From Anopheles merus (taxonomy: Eukaryota > Arthropoda > Insecta > Diptera > Culicidae): a stretch of DNA of 64,000 nucleotides. The position numbers were made by a program, and so were the translations under genes. Location: positions 49,098,037 to 49,162,036 of the forward strand of contig NC_054082.1 of assembly GCF_017562075.2 (NCBI RefSeq). The letters run 5' to 3'. Within the stretch, counting starts at the first letter, position 1; each line of letters starts with the position of its first letter. Shown in pieces: positions 59,001 to 64,000 of this stretch. The notes under the pieces are model-generated. The model did no database searches and was not told the DNA's origin. It worked only from the letters and a program-made list of their open reading frames with translations.

Positions 59001-59705
59001 CGTGCCGATTTTATAAAGTTGTTTGAAAAGCTTTTAAACTTATTTGTAGATGAAAGTAAAATTGGGATAAACGATCCAGGCAGACCTTTACGAATCTAAC
59101 ATGCTTGCATACAGATGCCAATGTCGAAAACTTCAAAACATTATTCTTCTTATCGAACAACTCTCTAGAGCTAAAGTTGATTTGACTAACCTACTTTTAA
59201 ACCAAAATCAGCACTACTGTTTCTGAAGTGAACTACTTTTTTGTGTGAAGGCAAAATTGTGTTGGCGGATCACATAGCACTTATACTTTACATGGTGATG
59301 AATGTCTATGTTGTATTTTTAAGATTTATTGTACTAGAATAATTTTACCGTCGTGCAAACCAGGCTCAATAACATTGCTAGTTTTAGCTCAAATCTCCTT
59401 TGGTAATTGTGTTGTAGCTTCAGCCAAAAAACTTGGAAAAGATATTACTTTTCTTTTTTTCCGATAAATCATGCGAATATCCTGTTTAAAGAAGCTCCAC
59501 ATTACACTTTTTTCAACACAAAAAAAAAAAAATTATTTATTTTTATTTAGTATGATCGACAAATATTATGAGCCTAGGGTGTATCCTAACATGGTGCTTA
59601 ATTCTCCTCATTTGTACCCTGCCCCTGGTATGCAGATCTAATCTTCCTGCTAGGGGTAAATCAATCAAGTTACTAATATATAGACCTAATAATGGATAAG
59701 GTTCA

Positions 59706-59850
59706 ATAACATGCCCTTCATGGGCTCAAGCCTAAAATGGACCATTCCCGTGTAGCAAGGATTGATCATACGATTGTGTGGTACTGAATAAATCTCTAAC
59801 GCCTATTCAGGCCTGCATGTACGCGTAGCACGTTACGGCAAAAAGAAGAA
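59706..59850 (+). repeat. Diverged SINE200-type copy
   Basis: Order on +: 'aacatgcccttcatgggctc' (B-box region), a gacc..ccgtgtagcaaggattgatc block, 'gtgtggtactgaataaatc', 'caggcctgcatgtacgcgta', and an 'aaaaagaagaatg' tail. No target duplication is visible, so this is an old copy. Confidence 0.6.
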
Positions 59851-60779
59851 TGACTAAGGCAGGCCTAAATCGATGACGATTATTGCACAATATTAAGAAA
59901 ATAAAAATAAAAAAGTCATTAAATTGTAAAATCATGCACCAAGTTTATTTTCAGAGAAGAAAGTTTTAAAACTTTCTCTTTGAAACGACAACATTATGAC
60001 TGAATGATATTATCATTTAAGTTCGCGTGCTCCCATATTTTCAAACACAAAAAGCAAGATAAATCATTTTATAGTGATGGTTAAATCATTTTCAGGGCTG
60101 GTAATAAATATGATTAGTACATGTACAATGTATATGGTATCAGTCGCGATATTTGCCATGGTACCGTATTGCTAGGAATAACGGAAATTTAAGGCAATGT
60201 TGTGCGAATCGACGATCGTCCCTGTACGGCCATTAAGGCCTCATTGTCACATCAAATGCCATTGATTTATCAATATCACTGAATCTTTGTTCTTGTTAAT
60301 ATCACTGTCTAAACATATATTTTTATGCAATTATTCACAATTTACTTCGGTAGTCCGGAATTAAAAACAAGATTAAAAAAAACTGCTTCCAATTCCGGTA
60401 TTAAATACGTGTTTTAATGAAATTCAGAGCACAATATGATAAAATAAAGCTGTTGTTATCACGTTAATAACTACTTCTACAATAAATTCCGATGTACTTC
60501 ATTACACGTGGATACGATAATTAAGAATTATAGACAAAATTACACTTCCGTCGGTTTTTCGCAAAACTGGTAAGAATGCCTCCAGTGGTGAACTGAACAA
60601 TATAAAATATTTATTGATCGTGGCATTAGGGCCTATTAAGAGTTAGACACATTTTTAATTTGATTCTTATACGTTATGACAATCATGTAAAATTTTCGTA
60701 AAATTTAGTAAAATTTGTAAAATTTGTAAAAATCGGCATGGCTTGGGATAAAATATGAAGAAATGAGTTAAAAAAAAAG

Positions 60780-60833
60780 CCGAATGTCCGTAGTTTGAAG
60801 CTGTTCGTAATTTGAAACAGAACGGTACTACTG
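60780..60833. repeat. Possible end of a CAGTA-type MITE
   Basis: The reverse complement reads CAGTAGTACCGTTCTGTTTC, then aaattacgaacagcttcaaac, next to TA. The layout recalls pogo-like termini but no second end was found. Confidence 0.35.
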
Positions 60834-61177
60834 TATCTTACAATAAGAAAATCTATTTACGGCTTTACTTTCAGCATTAATGGTAATGATTACCTTCTTA
60901 ATACCTCTAACCCCAACGATCCTACAGCTGCTCAACATGCAGATTACCTTAACCCGCTTGAACTAAGCTTAGCTCGTGTTGCTGCAGCTCGGTCAACATG
61001 TTTCTACCGACTGCTTTCTTTATACATTTTCCCTAATACTATGAACTTTGGCTAAGGCAATGTCCCTTGTGCGCAAGTGTATGTGTGATTGTGTATGTGT
61101 TTGTGTATGCTAACTAGCGCTTTCAATCAGGATTTGCTTTCTTATCGTGTTTTCTCTGTGTTTTGTCTCGTTCACAG

Positions 61178-61619
61178 GATCAACATTAGGCGCTATCATC
61201 ATCGCCCCTTCGCTAGCGGGGATTTTCCTCGACATCTTAATTGGCACTAAAATACTATTTGATTGCGCCCATCGTTCGACGTCCTCGTCGCGTGTCCGTG
61301 TTTGCTCTCAGTGTGAAAACGGAGCCGTAGATGGTTAACATTTTTGTCGATGCTCTAGGTAACGGTGTACGTTTTTGTGCGTGGTGTAATAGTAGCTTAA
61401 GGTGAAAGTGTCACACGTGTAATGTGAACAATTAAACGACGATTTAGAGTGTGTGCGTGCGATATGGTACATGGAGAGGTTCTGGCATCCGCACTGGCGG
61501 ATGTAATAGTAACCGTCCGGTCTGGTATTTAGGCAAGCAGTAAAGCAGCACATTTCACTCCCGTACCGCTCCAGCGGTAACCTCAGGAAGACAACGCCGT
61601 GTACGCTTGCTAGAGAGCC
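61178..61619 (+). other. Probable 5' UTR of the gene starting at 61620
   Basis: A pyrimidine-rich acceptor ends at 61177 and an in-frame TAG stands at 61611-61613, nine bases before the ATG. The segment is therefore best read as leader spliced to an upstream non-coding exon. An unspliced promoter-proximal start within it is the alternative. Confidence 0.45.
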
Positions 61620-62216
61620 ATGGAATCGACAGAGACACGCGATTGGCCGCAGAAGAACGGCAGCAACAGTATTGATGGTCATGGTGTTCAATCGACGTCC
61701 GTCCCGTCCTCCGCGGTCGATTCGTCCGACCCAGCTGAACAGCCGCTCAACAATAATGGCGACCGCAACGACAATGGCACTGGTTGCTGTACCGTACCGA
61801 AGCTGGGCTCGCCGCGTCCATCGAGTCCGGCCGAAAATGGCGAGAGTGCTAATTGCACCCTAATGCGCAGCAATTCCCGTCCCTCGACGGACGATGGCAA
61901 TCTGCTGTCGCCAAATACGTCCCGGTCCAGCATGTCCCAGTCCCAATCGCCCACCCACCATCATCTGTCGCCGTCCCACCGGTCAGCGCCGGCCGACTCG
62001 CTATGCTCGCTCGAGGAACTGGACGAGGTCGGTGCGTTTTTTGAGGAGCATTCGGCCGCCATCGAACGTTGGTTCCGTGAGCGGGCACCGAACGACGTCG
62101 TTGCCAAGCTGCAGTCAATTACCGCCGGGGACACGTCCAAGTCACCAAAATCGCCGCACCGCGCGTCGGTTACCTCGGACCTGTTCCAGCAATGGCTAGC
62201 ATCGTCGCCTGTAAAG
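61620..62216 (+). CDS. N-terminal coding exon (199 aa) of an unidentified gene, possibly a GAF-type cyclic nucleotide phosphodiesterase
   Basis: The ATG sits in a good context (gagccATGg) with an in-frame stop nine bases upstream. Codon use is GC-rich at third positions, like the two host genes. The product is Ser/Pro/Asn-rich and probably disordered to about residue 135. An acidic-helical segment of about 136-170 (LEELDEVGAFFEEHSAAIER, then WFRERAPNDVVAKLQ) and a tail with SVTSDLFQQWLASSP follow. The helix 'flanked by FxEEH...WF..R....VV..L' faintly recalls the N-terminus of PDE5/PDE11 proteins; this is a weak resemblance from memory. Donor choice is ambiguous: AAG|GTACGG at 62216/62217 or CCT|GTAAAG at 62210/62211. 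Later exons lie beyond the window. Confidence 0.7.
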
Positions 62217-63340
62217 GTACGGTTATATTTCTGGTGGGAATTATTCGGGAACTTTAAAACGTTTCATTCTCGCTTACACCATCATAGAGAATCATAGAGA
62301 AGTTAAAAACAGGAGTTCGAAATCATCACCATCAGCATATCCTTGCATACAGAATCGAGCATCGGGCGATCCAGCTTCGGGTGCGTCCAGCTTCCACGAG
62401 CTGCACGGATGGAACTAATGATAATTTATGGTCCTTCCGGGGCCAGCGCCAGCTATCATTATGCAGATTAATTGAATGCATTTTGTCATGCTCAATGTCA
62501 CCCAGGGTGCGACCCCAGGTGCTACTTGTTGACAGTGTTCGCTTCATTAGGACACGGCACAGGCAAGGAACGGCGGGTTAATTATGGCCATTATTACGGT
62601 GGGGTACGCTGGATGGGAATGGAACTCGTAAAGTTTAATCGTCTAATTGGCCGTACCGCACGGGCGCACTGGCGCAGAAAGCTAGCTAGGGGCCGCCGTG
62701 GACAAATTACGAAAACTACCGCTTCCGCTTAAGATTGTCCGGTAATGACAGTGAGAGTGCTACGCTACCATCAGCGTCAGCGGTAAACAATAATGTTTTG
62801 TCCGTTGGCGTTTATTTGTCCGGTGAAATGGTCCAGTAATGGAGCGGGTAATTTGAGATTGTTTTTTTTTTGTTTTTGCATGATAATGTAACGGGAAGAG
62901 TTGATTTGAAAATGGTACAGTAACTGGCGTGCCATTGACGTCATTGCACTTTGAATTAAATTGTGTGAGCTTTTTGTCTTTTGTGGAATGTAGTTTGAAA
63001 ATCGTTCATTTAACGATGATGGTAAAAATGGACAAACATTTCACGCTGAGTGAAATTTAAGAAATGTTTGGTTCTTCAAAACACACGCTGGGTATGAAGG
63101 GAATAATTCAGGAATTAGAGTTTGAGCGTCGTGAGGATAAGAGTAGTTTGTTTGAAAAGTTCTTATCCATATCATTGTCTGAAAATTAAGCAGAACACTG
63201 AATTTTTTACAATGTTTTTAGTGTTCACGCTATAATCAAAATTTGCACAATGTTTGACCAAGAAGTTTAAGCAGCGTACGTTACGAAACATTAGCCATTC
63301 TCCGTTGTATTTAATTGCTATAAATATTGTATATCTATTA

Positions 63341-63414
63341 AAGCGTTGCTTTCTAATGATACGGCCAACCTGGCCGTCCTTACGAGAAATAAAAAAAAAA
63401 AAGCGTTGCTTTCT
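63341..63414 (+). mobile_element. 46-bp remnant of a non-LTR retrotransposon 3' end with 14-bp target duplication
   Basis: AAGCGTTGCTTTCT occurs at 63341-63354 and 63401-63414. Between them lie 46 bases: 'aatgatacggccaacctggc', cgtccttacgagaaat, and an A run. An A tail next to a perfect direct repeat is the footprint of target-primed reverse transcription that stopped almost at once. The parent family cannot be named. Confidence 0.75.
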
Positions 63415-63738
63415 TTATACATGTTAATTATCACTTCCGAACTGATAACTACGAAGTGCCGCTTGAACAACTTACAGAAACTTCTTCGATGAAACAGTGG
63501 AAGCTAGCATTAACATGAAGTTTTCCGTAAAACTACAAGAAAAAAACCAAAAAGCCTTAGGGATACTGAGAATTATTAGGCACATTTGCACAGACTTTCA
63601 CAGGAACGTATTTTTAATGACTAAAACATGATGTGTAATGCTAATTGCATTAAAAATGTTTACCTGTGTTTGCCATCGGTGATATCTGATGGATGAGTCT
63701 GAGGAAAGATTCTTCAAAGCCCATCAAAGCTAAGATAA

Positions 63739-63885
63739 TCTTCTTCTTTTTGGCGCATCGATCGTAGTCGGTGAAGGCGGACTTAATCCATTTTTAGTTA
63801 TTTGATTATTTGTTTCTACTCAGTACATTCATATCAAGACAGTCAGTCCTGTCCTTTGAGAGCTCGACCCATACGAACCTCGTTC
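63739..63885 (-). repeat. Diverged SINE200-type fragment
   Basis: On +: 'cttcttctttttggcgcatc', 'gtagtcggtgaaggcggact', then 'agtcagtcctgtcctttgag' and 'ctcgacccata'. These follow the tail-to-head order of the family. Strongly mutated, with the body interrupted by AT-rich sequence. Confidence 0.5.
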
Positions 63886-64000
63886 CATAGTACCAATGGA
63901 TCTGACTAACATATTCGGTGTACTAGGAGGGAAGGTCAGAAAGTAAAAACTGAGTATTGACTAAGTATAAACCAGGATAAAAAAAGATTGATGCTAAACT

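Larger units (their letters stand above)
55138..61177. other. Intergenic or intronic DNA without a supported gene
   Basis: It contains two pogo-like end remnants and one SINE fragment, listed separately. The 56.9-58.7 kb part is GC-richer with several frames of 60-89 codons but no domain. An A run lies at 59519-59531. The 3' edge is a good acceptor (ttttctctgtgttttgtctc followed by gttcacag). Confidence 0.35.
62217..64000 (+). other. Presumed intron after the 61620 exon
   Basis: No further exon is recognised before the end of the window. It contains a tiny retrotransposon 3' end (63341-63414) and a SINE fragment (63739-63885). Confidence 0.5.

Overview
The window looks like nuclear DNA of a dipteran insect, most likely an Anopheles mosquito. 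Both recognisable host genes match their fly counterparts and have short phased introns. Intergenic and intronic DNA is AT-rich and full of small DNA transposons. Several copies of a tRNA-headed SINE that I recognise as the Anopheles SINE200 type are scattered through it. There are no operons, CRISPR arrays, rRNA genes or convincing tRNA genes. The species assignment is inference.

Layout. About 1-7586 has no exon I can support and is probably intron or upstream DNA of the next gene. From 7587 to 12086 on + lie the last six coding exons of a GRK4/5/6-type G-protein-coupled receptor kinase (Gprk2); its 5' exons are outside the window. From 19594 to 21489 on + is a complete two-exon lysyl oxidase-like gene: secretion signal, two SRCR domains, and a lysyl oxidase domain with copper and quinone-cofactor residues intact. 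A GC-richer stretch at about 25.5-27.6 kb has no gene I can support.

From 27929 to 42246 there is a large nested transposon block. A small non-autonomous hAT element (ends CAGGGGTCTCC, target duplication TTCTAGAG) was split by a second hAT-type element of about 14 kb (ends CAGTGGCG, target duplication TTCACAAA). The inner element holds an intact 829-residue hAT transposase gene (31766-34255, +). It also holds a near-identical, 5'-truncated copy with a premature stop in opposite orientation (38991-41341, -). The rest of it contains amplified repeat units, a piggyBac-like MITE, a 0.8 kb foldback element carrying a SINE-like segment, and homopolymer C/G tracts.

From 42.2 to 61.2 kb there are GC-richer islands (42.9-44.6, 45.7-47.9, 50.8-52.4 kb) that may contain non-coding first exons or regulatory DNA, plus a pogo-like element and more SINEs. 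At 61620-62216 (+) is the first coding exon of a gene that runs out of the window; its product is Ser/Pro-rich and its identity is uncertain.

The host genes show no functional linkage to each other. The most unusual object is the nested hAT block with its inverted pair of transposase genes.
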